Of a DNA stretch of 64,000 nucleotides, positions 1 through 8,853 are shown in pieces (the first letter of the stretch is position 1; every line of letters begins with the position of its first letter). The notes under the pieces are model-generated. The model searched no databases. It saw only the letters and a program-made list of their open reading frames with translations, and was not told the origin of the DNA. The DNA is from Bradyrhizobium sp. WSM1743 (GTDB taxonomy: Bacteria > Pseudomonadota > Alphaproteobacteria > Rhizobiales > Xanthobacteraceae): contig NZ_AXAZ01000002.1 in the NCBI RefSeq assembly GCF_000473065.1, positions 186,001 to 250,000 on the forward strand, in the 5' to 3' direction. The translations under genes and the position numbers were made by a program.

Positions 1-30
1 TGCGAGCAACAGCAGCATCGCAATACTCAT
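1..30 (-). CDS. 5' end of a minus-strand gene cut by the window edge
   Basis: Only about ten codons are visible. They start at an ATG at position 30 and encode a hydrophobic stretch (MSIAMLLLLA) that could begin a signal peptide or membrane segment. An AGGAG ribosome-binding sequence lies six bases upstream of this ATG. An in-frame ATG at position 60 is possible but has no comparable ribosome-binding site. The product cannot be identified from so little sequence. Confidence 0.3.
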   Translation of the reverse strand, partial: MSIAMLLLLA

Positions 31-569
31 CGGCAACTCCTGCGACTGGGTCACTTCCATCCATCTGACGGCGGAAGCTCCTCGTTCGTCATCAGCAATT
101 CCTGTGCCGCGTGCGAACTGTTGCGCGCTCTATGCTCAACGTGCGAAATTTGCATAGACCCCGACATCACTGTGGGGTGAAGCTAACGCTCTGTCAGATT
201 TCAGGCATTTTTGTTCCCGAGCAGACAGCGACACGCCGCGCAACGAAGGGGTCGCTTTTGACGCCCTCATGATGCCTGTTTGATTCGTCGATGGCTCAAC
301 CGCCGCACTCGCCGCGCTGGCAATGGAACGGATCTCAGCAGGACTGCCGTTTGGCAGTAACGGGAACGATCTTGCTGAGAAATCATCGTAACGCTGCTTC
401 TGTGACGCGGCAAAAGGCACGAGGAGCCGAGAGCGAAGGCCGCCTGCTTAATGCGCATCGCTAGCACAGGCCTGGAGACAATGCCCCGTGCGCGAATGAG
501 CTTTGCCGTTGGCGACAACGCAGTGCATCGATCAAAGATTCTTCCGGACAATCGAGTTCCTAAACCAGG

Positions 570-618
570 CTTCCATCGCGTGGATGCCTACAATCCAAAC
601 TATGAATTTTACCGATGT
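570..618 (+). promoter_or_regulatory. nod box (NodD-binding promoter element)
   Basis: The stretch matches the rhizobial nod-box consensus with about five mismatches in roughly forty defined positions. The first NodD half site reads TTCCATCGCGTGGATG (consensus ATCCAYNNYRYRGATG). The second half contains ATCCAAAC followed by ATTTTACC at the correct spacing. It points rightward. No nod gene follows directly; the next gene is dctA, whose start is about 395 bp downstream. NodD with flavonoid is expected to activate transcription from such elements. Confidence 0.85.
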
Positions 619-838
619 CACGTACTGTTGCATCCATCTCAGCAGTCGGCGCATATCGATCACGCTAGGGCTTCGCGGCCGAGACGCGACTCCGCTAATG
701 CGCCCAGCCGATCAAGTTACGAGTCACGCTGGAAAAACTTTTTGTTCGACCTTGCGAACGCGGTCCGAGCACCCAAGCCGATGCCGCCGGAGACAGACGG
801 TTTGTCCGCCACTGCTTAGTCGGCGCATTTTGGGCATC

Positions 839-855
839 TGGTGCAGATCTTGCTT
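839..855 (+). promoter_or_regulatory. Candidate sigma-54 (RpoN) -24/-12 promoter of dctA
   Basis: The sequence TGGTGCAGATCTTGCTT has the invariant GG (840-841) and GC (852-853) exactly ten bases apart and a good TTGCT -12 element. The -24 half is less perfect (TGGTGC for TGGCAC). It lies about 160 bp upstream of dctA. Rhizobial dctA genes are known to need RpoN with DctB/DctD, or NifA in bacteroids. I found no TGT-N10-ACA NifA site between the nod box and this element. Confidence 0.55.
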
Positions 856-1013
856 AAGAGAAAGGATAAACGCAACTCGCCTGCCTTTGGAACGACGCGC
901 CGACTCTCGGAACCGTCTTCAATCGCACACGGCTAAAAATGAGTCTCGTATGACGCCGTCGCCTCTCAAAGACGCGGCGGCTCACATTCGAGGATATTCG
1001 GGAAGGAAGCGTC

Positions 1014-2324
1014 ATGACCACCATGTCAACTGCGGCGCCCGCGCGCGCGTCGCAAACTTGGTATAAGATTCTCTACGTGCAGGTGCTGATTGCGATCATG
1101 ATTGGCGCCATGGTCGGCTGCCTATGGCCGTCCGTCGCGACCAACGACTGGGTCAAGGCGCTCGGTGACGGATTTATCAAGCTCATCAAGATGGTGATCG
1201 CGCCGATCATTTTCTGCACCGTCACATCCGGTATTGCGCATATTCAGGATGCGAAGAAAGTCGGGCGCGTCGGCGTCAAGGCGCTGGTTTATTTCGAGAT
1301 CGTCTCCAGCTTTGCCTTGCTGTTGGGCCTTGTTATGGGCAATCTGGTCCAAATCGGCCATGGCCTTGCGGTCAAGCCGGATGCTGCGGCGGTCGCCAAT
1401 TACGTGAAGCAGGCGGAAGCCTCGAAGACCGTCGATTTCTTTCTCAACATCATTCCCGACACCGTGGTCGGCGCCTTCGCTCGTGGCGATGTTCTGCAGG
1501 TTCTCTTGTTCGCGATTCTATTCGGCTTTTCGTTGATGGCGCTGGGAAAGCGTGGGGAGCGGCTGCGCGGCATGATCGACGACGTCGCGCACGCGGTGTT
1601 CGGCGTAATCGCTATCATCATGAAAGCGGCTCCGATCGGCGCCTTCGGCGCCATGGCCTTCACCGTCGGCAAGTTCGGGCCGGCAGCACTCGGCAATTTG
1701 ATCGCTCTGATAGCGCTGTTTTACGCGACTGCGGCGCTATTTGTCGTGATGGTGCTCGGTTTGATCGCGCGCCTCGTCGGCTTTTCAATATTCAAGTTCA
1801 TTGTCTATATCAAGGACGAGATTCTGATCGTGCTCGGCACTTCGTCCTCTGAAAGCGCGCTGCCGCAATTAATGGAGAAGCTCGAACGGCTGGGCTGCTC
1901 CAAGCCCGTGGTCGGCCTGGTTGTGCCAACTGGCTACTCCTTCAACCTCGACGGCACCAATATCTATATGACACTTGCGACATTATTCATTGCCCAGGCA
2001 CTCGGGGTCGAGCTCTCCTTTGGCCAGCAGCTCACGATCCTGCTCGTTGCAATGCTAACGTCGAAGGGAGCAAGCGGCGTCACCGGCGCGGGCTTCATCA
2101 CGCTCGCTGCTACGTTGTCGGTGGTCAACCCAGCGCTGGTGCCGGGCATGGCAATCGTGTTTTCAATCGATAAGTTCATGAGCGAGGTGCGCGCCCTTAC
2201 TAACATCACCGGCAATGGCATCGCCGCCGTGTTCATATCCTGGTGGGAGGACGAGCTCGAGCACGCGACGCTGCAGGCTCGGCTCAACCAGCCCAACGTT
2301 TCCACCACTATCGACGCACGATGA
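1014..2324 (+). CDS. dctA: C4-dicarboxylate:cation symporter DctA
   Basis: The 436-aa protein is a dicarboxylate/amino acid:cation symporter of the DAACS family, which imports succinate, malate and fumarate across the inner membrane. The usual family landmarks are visible: hydrophobic segments along the whole length, a serine-rich SSSESALPQ re-entrant loop starting at residue 277, and [10 protein letters not shown] beginning at residue 307. The length is normal for DctA. The chosen ATG has a strong GGAAGGAAG ribosome-binding sequence; an in-frame ATG three codons later is an alternative. Dicarboxylates are the main carbon source of bacteroids, and this copy sits in a symbiosis region behind a nod box and a sigma-54-like promoter, so it may be a symbiosis-specific paralogue of a chromosomal dctA. 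No dctB/dctD genes are in the window. Confidence 0.93.
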   Translation: MTTMSTAAPARASQTWYKILYVQVLIAIMIGAMVGCLWPSVATNDWVKALGDGFIKLIKMVIAPIIFCTVTSGIAHIQDAKKVGRVGVKALVYFEIVSSFALLLGLVMGNLVQIGHGLAVKPDAAAVANYVKQAEASKTVDFFLNIIPDTVVGAFARGDVLQVLLFAILFGFSLMALGKRGERLRGMIDDVAHAVFGVIAIIMKAAPIGAFGAMAFTVGKFGPAALGNLIALIALFYATAALFVVMVLGLIARLVGFSIFKFIVYIKDEILIVLGTSSSESALPQLMEKLERLGCSKPVVGLVVPTGYSFNLDGTNIYMTLATLFIAQALGVELSFGQQLTILLVAMLTSKGASGVTGAGFITLAATLSVVNPALVPGMAIVFSIDKFMSEVRALTNITGNGIAAVFISWWEDELEHATLQARLNQPNVSTTIDAR

Positions 2325-3128
2325 TTCCAGTGCGCAGGCCCTTGCTCCGCGTCGCGTCCCGGCAGCCACCCTGAAAAGCTGCCACCCGAGCAAAAGAGTA
2401 GGAGATTTTTAACAGTCATTTTCACGCGTCTTTAGCCGATCAAGCTCCCGGCCATCTGAACGTTTCTGCAACATTTTGCCGTGCCAGATAATGGGACTGC
2501 GACAGAACGGTCCACCTGACGGACCTAGGTGTTGGTCCGCCTACGGAGCCATGGCGGCTCGCACACGGCTAGTGCCGGTTCGGCGTCGTTGGCGCGCGCT
2601 CACCGGCTAACCGGAGACAAGTGTCCTCTCACCTAGGTATAATGGCCCTAAGGCATACAAGGCAGTCGCGTAACTTCACCTTCGTATCTCGGCACATGAC
2701 GATTGCGCTTTCTTCCGCATGCCGATCGTAACGGCGAGATGAATCGTCCGGCAGCTTGTCCCTGTTCTTTCCGGTTCGGCGAGGCGCGCCTGATTGTTTC
2801 GGTTCAACGTCTTGACCGAACTGCAGCCGCTGTCCTCGTCCGGCTGGCGTAAGTGGGTTGTCCTCGGCTGCAACCTCAAGCGCCTGCCCGGAAGTTATCG
2901 GCAGCGGACGAAAGCAGACATCTCAGCTTCCATTCTAGGCATGTCAGCGCGCCATATTGAAAGGTTTAGGACAACTATACGTATGTCTGTGATGCCTTTT
3001 TTCTTCGCGCGTGCTCAGTAGCAAGCAATCGATCTCGGAACCGCTGACAGCGGGGTGCCGAGTATTGCCCCATTTTTGCCTAAAATGTTATAGCTCTCCC
3101 GCCGGAGAACAGGCCGGACGGTATCAAA
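2325..3128. other. Intergenic region between dctA and nodV
   Basis: About 800 bp without a recognisable gene. A small hairpin (GGCAGC/GCTGCC) follows dctA but lacks a T run. Near 2510-2540 there is a short cluster of GGTCC and GGACC words in alternating orientation that could form alternative hairpins. A TATAAT hexamer occurs at 2638-2643, but no convincing -35 partner is seen. Confidence 0.5.
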
Positions 3129-5804
3129 ATGCGTAACCAGATCAGCAGTTTAAAGCGCCCAGCCTCTCAGTTTACCTTCGGCTCCATAACGCTGGCGGTG
3201 GTAACACTGTCTTGCTTGTACCTTCACGCGCATTTCGCCACGACGGCGTTCGCCTATTTGTTAGTGGTATTGCTGTTTTCGTTGATGGGCAGCTTCATCG
3301 CGTCGTCCGCGCTTTGCATCGTAGCCATCGCTGCTCTCGATTACTACTTTGCGCCGCCGGCGTTCAGCCTGCGAATCGATGACCCCCAAGATCTGCCGGT
3401 GGTTATTGCATTCTTTATTGCCTCGATTGTCGGAGCGCACCTGATCGGAAAGCTGCGCCAGGAAAGAGAGGCTGCGCGTGTGGTTGCGGCCAAGCTTCAG
3501 CGGAGTTCGGCCGATTTGGAAGATCGCGAAAGACGGTGGCGCGCCATCTTCGAGCACAATCCGGCCATGTATTTCATGGTCGATGAAGCCGGCACTGTCC
3601 TCAACGTCAATACGCTCGGCGCGACACAACTCGGCTATGCTCGTGCTGAACTGATCGGTCGATCCGTGCTGGACGTATTTCTCGAGGCGGATCGCGCGTT
3701 CGTTCGCGAATGCGTTCGGACGTGCCTTGAGGATGTCGGACAAACGCGCACGTGGGACGTCCAGAAAGTCAGGAAGGACGGCTCGTTGTTGTGGGTACGA
3801 GAAAACGCCAAAGCCATGCTCTGGGCGAATGAGCAGCCCATTATCCTTATCGCCTGCGAAGATATCACGGAGCGAAGGCGGACCGAACTTGCCCTGCAGC
3901 GGAGCGAAGCACATTTAGCCCAGGCGCAGGAGTTGAGTCACACAGGGAGCTTCAGCTGGAACCCCACTACGGGTGAGGCCTTCTGGTCAAAGGAAACATT
4001 TCGGATTTTCCAATTAGATCCTCAGACAGTGCCGCCGGGGCCGCAGCTCGTCGTTGAGCGCACTCATCCAGATGATAGGGCTTCGGTTAGAGAAATTATC
4101 GATCGCGCGATGCGAGACCCGAGCGATTTTGAGCACGAATACCGGCTTCTGCTACCGGACGGCTCGGTAAAGCACATTCATGCGCAGGCACGAGCGACGA
4201 GGACAGCCTCTGGTGAGATCGAGTTTGTTGGAGCGGCTACGGATGTCACAGCGGCGAGGCGAGCAGAACAGCAGCTGCGCCGGAGCGAGGCCTATCTGGC
4301 CGAAGCCCAGCATCTCAGTCACACGGGCAGTTGGTCCTGGGACGTCTACCATCGAGATTTCATATATCGCTCCGCCGAGGTCGATCGTCTGTTTGGCTTT
4401 AGCCCACAAGAGCCGGTTTCGATAGAGATCATTCGATCGCGCATCCATCCCGAGGACTTGCCGCGGCTACAGGAGGTGCAGCGCCAGGCGATTGAACACG
4501 AGGAGGAGCGGTTCGAGTATGATTTTCGTATCCTTCTACCAGATGGCGGGATAAGACGCATACACTCCGTTGCGCACGTGGCGGTCGGCAGCGACGGTAA
4601 CGTCAGCGAGCTGATCGGAACACATATGGATGTCACCGAGCAACACGCAGCTAGGGAACGCCTGGAAAACACACTTGCTGCGCTGCGCGAAAGCGAACAG
4701 CGCTTTCGCGACTACGCCGAAACAGCTTCCGACTGGCTCTGGGAGACTGGGCCGGATCATCAGGTCACTCACCTGTCCGAGCACACCAGCGCTGCGGGAA
4801 TTTTGGCGACAGGATTGATGGGCCTGCTTCGCTGGGAAATTGCGTGCGACGTCGAAGAGGAACCCGAGAAGTGGCGGCAGCATCGGGCGACGTTGGAAGC
4901 CCATCTTCCGTTTCGAGATCTCGTCTACCGTACCGTGAATCGGACAGGATCTCCGATCTACGTCCGCACGAGTGGCAAGCCGTTTTTCGATGGAAAGGGC
5001 AATTTTCTCGGCTACCGTGGCGTCAGCACTGACATCACCGCTACCATTCGCGCCGATCAAGTCGAACAAGAACTACGAAAGGCACAGGCGGAGCTTGCGC
5101 ATGTGACGCGTGTAACGACGTTAGGAGAGCTGACGACTTCCATCGCCCACGAAATAAACCAGCCACTCGCCGCTATTATCAGCAACGCCGATGCCTGCCT
5201 CGGTTGGATGGGTCGCGAAGCTCCTAATCTTTCCGCCGCGCGCTCTTCGGTGGAGTGGATCATCGAAGACGCAATCCGGGCAAGCGAGGTGATCCGTCGT
5301 GTTCGCGCACTCGCGAAGAAAGGCGAGATTGAGATGGTGCAGCTCGATATCAATGAGGTCGTTAAGGACGTCATTGCGCTGGTAACACGAGAGCTGGTGA
5401 GCCACCGAGTGACGTTACGAACCGAGTTGGCCGCAGCGCTGCCTACGATCCTCGGCGACCGGATTCAGCTACAACAGGTGATCATCAATCTGGTGATGAA
5501 CGGAATCGAAGCCATGGACGCAGTTACAGACCGGACGCGCGAACTGCTGATTCAATCATCAAAGGACGATCTGGGGCACGTCCAGATTGCCGTGACCGAT
5601 TGCGGCGTCGGCATCGCCGAGAACGACGCGGACCGCGTCTTGGATCCCTTCTTCACCACCAAATCGAGTGGTCTTGGAATGGGTCTTTCGATCTGCCGGT
5701 CGATCGTGGAAGCTCATGGCGGACGGCTGTCAATGGTCCACAAAGATGGACCGGGCGCGACCTTCCAGTTCGCCCTGCCGCTGCATAAGGAGGCTGTCTC
5801 GTGA
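3129..5804 (+). CDS. nodV: NodV, flavonoid-responsive PAS sensor histidine kinase
   Basis: This 891-aa membrane histidine kinase matches NodV of Bradyrhizobium in length and architecture. Residues 14-115 form a KdpD-like (DUF4118) cluster of transmembrane segments. About four PAS/PAC repeats follow (roughly 135-250, 265-375, 390-500 and 515-635). The dimerisation/phosphoacceptor domain has HEINQPL with His674. The ATP-binding domain shows an N box ([10 protein letters not shown], about 782-795), a DCGVGI box near 823 and GLGMGLSI near 848. NodV senses host isoflavones and phosphorylates NodW to switch on nodulation genes in parallel with NodD. The stop codon overlaps the nodW start by four bases, so the two are translationally coupled. 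The assignment rests on the partner RR, on length and on context. Confidence 0.85.
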   Translation: MRNQISSLKRPASQFTFGSITLAVVTLSCLYLHAHFATTAFAYLLVVLLFSLMGSFIASSALCIVAIAALDYYFAPPAFSLRIDDPQDLPVVIAFFIASIVGAHLIGKLRQEREAARVVAAKLQRSSADLEDRERRWRAIFEHNPAMYFMVDEAGTVLNVNTLGATQLGYARAELIGRSVLDVFLEADRAFVRECVRTCLEDVGQTRTWDVQKVRKDGSLLWVRENAKAMLWANEQPIILIACEDITERRRTELALQRSEAHLAQAQELSHTGSFSWNPTTGEAFWSKETFRIFQLDPQTVPPGPQLVVERTHPDDRASVREIIDRAMRDPSDFEHEYRLLLPDGSVKHIHAQARATRTASGEIEFVGAATDVTAARRAEQQLRRSEAYLAEAQHLSHTGSWSWDVYHRDFIYRSAEVDRLFGFSPQEPVSIEIIRSRIHPEDLPRLQEVQRQAIEHEEERFEYDFRILLPDGGIRRIHSVAHVAVGSDGNVSELIGTHMDVTEQHAARERLENTLAALRESEQRFRDYAETASDWLWETGPDHQVTHLSEHTSAAGILATGLMGLLRWEIACDVEEEPEKWRQHRATLEAHLPFRDLVYRTVNRTGSPIYVRTSGKPFFDGKGNFLGYRGVSTDITATIRADQVEQELRKAQAELAHVTRVTTLGELTTSIAHEINQPLAAIISNADACLGWMGREAPNLSAARSSVEWIIEDAIRASEVIRRVRALAKKGEIEMVQLDINEVVKDVIALVTRELVSHRVTLRTELAAALPTILGDRIQLQQVIINLVMNGIEAMDAVTDRTRELLIQSSKDDLGHVQIAVTDCGVGIAENDADRVLDPFFTTKSSGLGMGLSICRSIVEAHGGRLSMVHKDGPGATFQFALPLHKEAVS

Positions 5805-6484
5805 CAGGACGATTTGACACGCCAGGTGAAGGCAGCAACGCCAAGGCTTCGACAAAGGCGATCGTCTTCGTCGTCGAGGATGACATCTCCATGCGTCGCT
5901 CGCTTACGAACCTTTTTCAATCGGTAGGGTTAGACGTCATTGCATTCGGATCGGCCCGCGAAATGCTGCAGAGCACAATTCCGGACGTTAATAGCTGTCT
6001 AGTTCTTGATGTCCGGCTGCCAGGCTTGAGCGGCCTTGACTACCAGACCGAGCTAGCGAGGTTGAACATACATATTCCGATCATTTTCATTACCGGCCAT
6101 GGCGACATTCCCATGACCGTCAGGGCCATGAAGGAAGGAGCGGTCGATTTTCTCAGCAAACCGTTTCGCGATCAGGAACTGCTTGATGCCGTGGTTGCGG
6201 CGACCGAACGCGATCGCAAAAGACGGGATGCTCAGCAGACGGTCGCGAACCTGCAGTCTCTATTTGAGACCTTAAGCCCGCGCGAGCAGGCGGTGATGAA
6301 ACTGGTCGCTGCCGGCCTGATGAACAAGCAGGTAGCCGCCGAGCTTGGGCTCGCCGAGATTACGGTCAAGATCTACCGAGGACACGTAATGAAAAAGATG
6401 CGTGCACGGTCGCTGGCCGACTTGATCAGGATGACTGAGACGCTGGGAATTCGCGCTAATCGTCCTGAACAAACCCAAGTATGA
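5801..6484 (+). CDS. nodW: NodW, FixJ-family response regulator
   Basis: This 227-aa regulator has an N-terminal receiver domain (acidic pair Asp27/Asp28, phosphoacceptor Asp70 in LVLDVRLPG, Lys in the SKPF motif) and a C-terminal LuxR/FixJ-type helix-turn-helix (about 160-205, [12 protein letters not shown] to [11 protein letters not shown]). Length and the Asp70 position agree with published B. japonicum NodW, whose Asp70 is the phosphorylation site. It begins with GTG inside the GTGA overlap with nodV. Phospho-NodW activates nod operons in response to genistein-type flavonoids and contributes to nodulation of particular hosts. Confidence 0.87.
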   Translation: MTGRFDTPGEGSNAKASTKAIVFVVEDDISMRRSLTNLFQSVGLDVIAFGSAREMLQSTIPDVNSCLVLDVRLPGLSGLDYQTELARLNIHIPIIFITGHGDIPMTVRAMKEGAVDFLSKPFRDQELLDAVVAATERDRKRRDAQQTVANLQSLFETLSPREQAVMKLVAAGLMNKQVAAELGLAEITVKIYRGHVMKKMRARSLADLIRMTETLGIRANRPEQTQV

Positions 6485-6569
6485 TTTTACAATTTCATCA
6501 GTCGAGCCCACTTTTCGCCGAAGGTGGCTAATGCTTGCAGCCGCTATTCCCGCGTCAGGAGGGCTCGTC

Positions 6570-6956
6570 TTGTCCACGCCTTTGATTTCCGTCGTTGACG
6601 ACGACGCCTCAGTCCGTGCGGCGACAGAGAATCTTTTGAGATCGCGTGGCTACATCGCCCAAATATTTGCGTCGGCCGAGGAACTCCTGAGGTCCCCGCA
6701 ATTGGACGAAACATCCTGTGTCATTACCGATGTGCAGATGTCGGCTATGAGCGGCCTGGAGCTGTTGGCAGAGATGCGGACACGTGGTTACGACGCACCA
6801 TTCATTTTCATTACTGCTTTCCCCAACGACCGCGTGCGCGCGTCAGCGCTGGGCGCCGGCGCGATTGGCTTCCTCGCGAAACCCTTTGCAGGACAAGCGT
6901 TAATCGAATGCCTCGACACCGCACTGAACGCGTATGACGGCCGGCGCGACATCTGA
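6570..6956 (+). CDS. Receiver-only (CheY-like) protein downstream of nodW
   Basis: A stand-alone receiver domain of about 128 aa with VVDDD near the N terminus, the phosphoacceptor Asp in VITDVQMS, the conserved Thr in FITAF and the Lys in LAKPF. It has no output domain; the frame closes right after the receiver. A TTG start at 6570 is preferred because AGGAGGG lies six bases upstream and the protein then starts MSTPLISVVDDD like FixJ relatives. An ATG at 6531 would add 13 unlikely residues. It follows nodW closely and probably belongs to the operon. It may compete for NodV phosphate or act as a sink; that role is inference. Confidence 0.85.
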   Translation: MSTPLISVVDDDASVRAATENLLRSRGYIAQIFASAEELLRSPQLDETSCVITDVQMSAMSGLELLAEMRTRGYDAPFIFITAFPNDRVRASALGAGAIGFLAKPFAGQALIECLDTALNAYDGRRDI

Positions 6957-7826
6957 TGCAATCAACCTGCGGCTTGGGTTGATGTCCGATCTAAACGCTC
7001 CACGCGTCGATCTGGCCGCCGATAACCTCTTCGAGTCAAAGATGCTACTTGCTCTAAAACCAAGCGAGCGAGAGGCCAATTGTCGCCTTGTCGATACTTT
7101 AGCGACCATCGCCGGGCGGCTACATTGGTGCAGAACAACCTTATCGCTGCGAGTGCTGGAAGGGCACGCCAGCTCGACTCATTCTGCAGGTCGACGTTCA
7201 ACGTAATGCTCACCCAAAGCAATCGACGACCCTAAGCCCTTCTTAACTCGTCTGGATGGTTTCTATATATTCCATTGCAGAGCGGAGCTGGCCGAGAGCG
7301 ATCGACAAAGCAAGAGATTGGCTGTTCGCAGCCGACTGCAGTGACGATGATAATGGAGCTTCGCCCAGGACCACCGCCTCGCGTCTTCTGTTGAGGATTT
7401 TCTGGTGAAAGTGCTCTGCACGATGATCGTGCTCTCGGCGTCGTTATGTCCGTTGACGCATGCCAGCCGTCTTGCCCATCGGGCGCCGCTTCGCTGTGCA
7501 TTTCCTTGCCTACCGACTCACGGCAGGCGCCCGCGCCCTTACTACTTCGTAGCCGTCATCTGTAGACGAGTTCTGGCTCCAAGCCGTCCAACGGCTCGGC
7601 ACAACACGCCCGGCCCTCGGCGGCCGGGCGCACTTTGGCGACACCCCATGCAGGTCCTCGCCCAGCGAGCATTGTCGCAATTGCCTTGCGCAGTGAGCCC
7701 GTACTTCCAAGGCTCAAACAAATCAGCAACCGCTAAGCCAAAGAGCACTCTGAGGACAGTCTTCTGAGCCAACTCAGAGAAACACTCAGGCGAAAGGGCG
7801 ATAAACACAGAGGAGCCCGGAGCAGG
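6957..7826. other. Gene-poor interval
   Basis: About 870 bp with only overlapping, unrecognisable frames. I see no domain signature, nod box or strong hairpin. It separates the nodVW operon from a decayed effector gene on the other strand. Confidence 0.5.
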
Positions 7827-8725
7827 CTAGATTGGTCTACTCCATCGCGCCAAATCACCGGTGATCCCATTGTCACATAAAATCATCCTCATAGTCGTAT
7901 GTTGAGGGGCTCGCTGAGATCTCGGTATCACTACTTCACTGTCGTCAGCTTTGGATAGATACAGCGCAGCAGTACCTTTGCGCTGCCATTCGCCGTCGCT
8001 ATTCCTTACCCACTTGTCTGACTTGTCTGGGTCGAGAACCATGTTATCGGCGTCAACCTCGACGAATCCCATCTTTGCCGCACGGGCTCTTGCTTCCGAA
8101 TTAGCCGGACGCAAATTGAGCAGCGGCTGTTTTCCGTCTAGTCGAAGCTGGTGCTCGAGCAGGATATCGCCAGCGTTCTCGACAAGCGGATGAACGACTT
8201 GAAGATCCGCAGTAGAGGTAGTCCCGTGGCGTCCAAGAAATAGCTTCTTCCACCTTTTGACGTCGAACTCGGTCATGCTGTCGCCGCCTTCCGTTCTTAG
8301 AAGTCCGACACTCTTGTTGCCCAATTGGTAGCTGAAGTATCGCGCATTCTCGGAATCTCGGGTTCGCCCGTAAGTCTTTGGCAACTTCTGCAGTTCGCCT
8401 TGCCTTGCCGGACACGAAGTCCGAGTACTCTTGGGGGTTGTGGGCGATTTTCATGATTTCGTCACCATGATAGGACTCCGCGGCTTTTCGGAATGACTGA
8501 CGATCCTTGAACTCTATTATGAGAGGGGTTGAAACGTGCGAATACGGTCTTGTTGCCGAAGATGAACTGCGTGCCATCGGCGTTCATCAGGTTTGATGAG
8601 GCGAACACCTCCGAGGAAGCTCCTATATTGGGAATTGGGCCGATCGCTGATTGACCTGCTGACGCCAATCGGATCGTACTCTTTTCGGAGTTCCGCCGCG
8701 CCGCTTCATATTCGGGCTTTTTCAA
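7827..8725 (-). pseudogene. Frameshifted type III effector remnant, NopP-like
   Basis: Three consecutive minus-strand frames make one protein when two frameshifts are corrected. The pieces are residues encoded from 8725 to about 8525 (containing FIFGNKTVFARFNPS), from about 8525 to 8400 (IIEFKDRQSFRKAAESYHGD), and from about 8395 to 7827 (LPKTYGRTRDSENARYFSY, then HPLVENAGDILLEHQLR and MVLDPDKSDKW). The last part resembles the C-terminal region of the nodulation outer protein NopP as I remember it, a protein secreted by rhizobial type III systems. With breaks near 8525 and 8397 it cannot give a full-length product. Identity is moderate; the broken state is well supported by the contiguous open pieces. 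Confidence 0.55.
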
Positions 8726-8853
8726 CGTTCCAGTGGAGCTCGCGCACCGCCTTCCATAGATTGGCCGATTTCCAGACTTTGACCAACGATATCGCCTGCG
8801 CCAGAAAGGCCGTCTAACGTCGACTCGTGGAAGCGCGACCCGCGCGCCCGGCG

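Larger units (their letters stand above)
61..1013. other. Intergenic region with a nod box and a sigma-54 promoter
   Basis: I recognise no protein-coding gene here. Open frames in the stretch overlap each other in several phases and do not look like a family. The region matters because it carries a nod box (570-618) and a candidate -24/-12 promoter (839-855), both reading toward dctA. Confidence 0.6.

Noticed and set aside
2476..2500. TGGCACG and TTGCA words on the minus strand after dctA
   Set aside because: Spacing between GG and GC is 14 instead of 10, so it is not a sigma-54 promoter.
7936..7966. GTCAGCTTTGGATAGATAC resembles the start of a tts box
   Set aside because: It lies inside the effector remnant on the opposite strand and lacks the conserved TCGAAAGCT core.
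8593..8817. Plus-strand 74-codon frame over the effector remnant
   Set aside because: No family features and overlaps the better supported minus-strand remnant.
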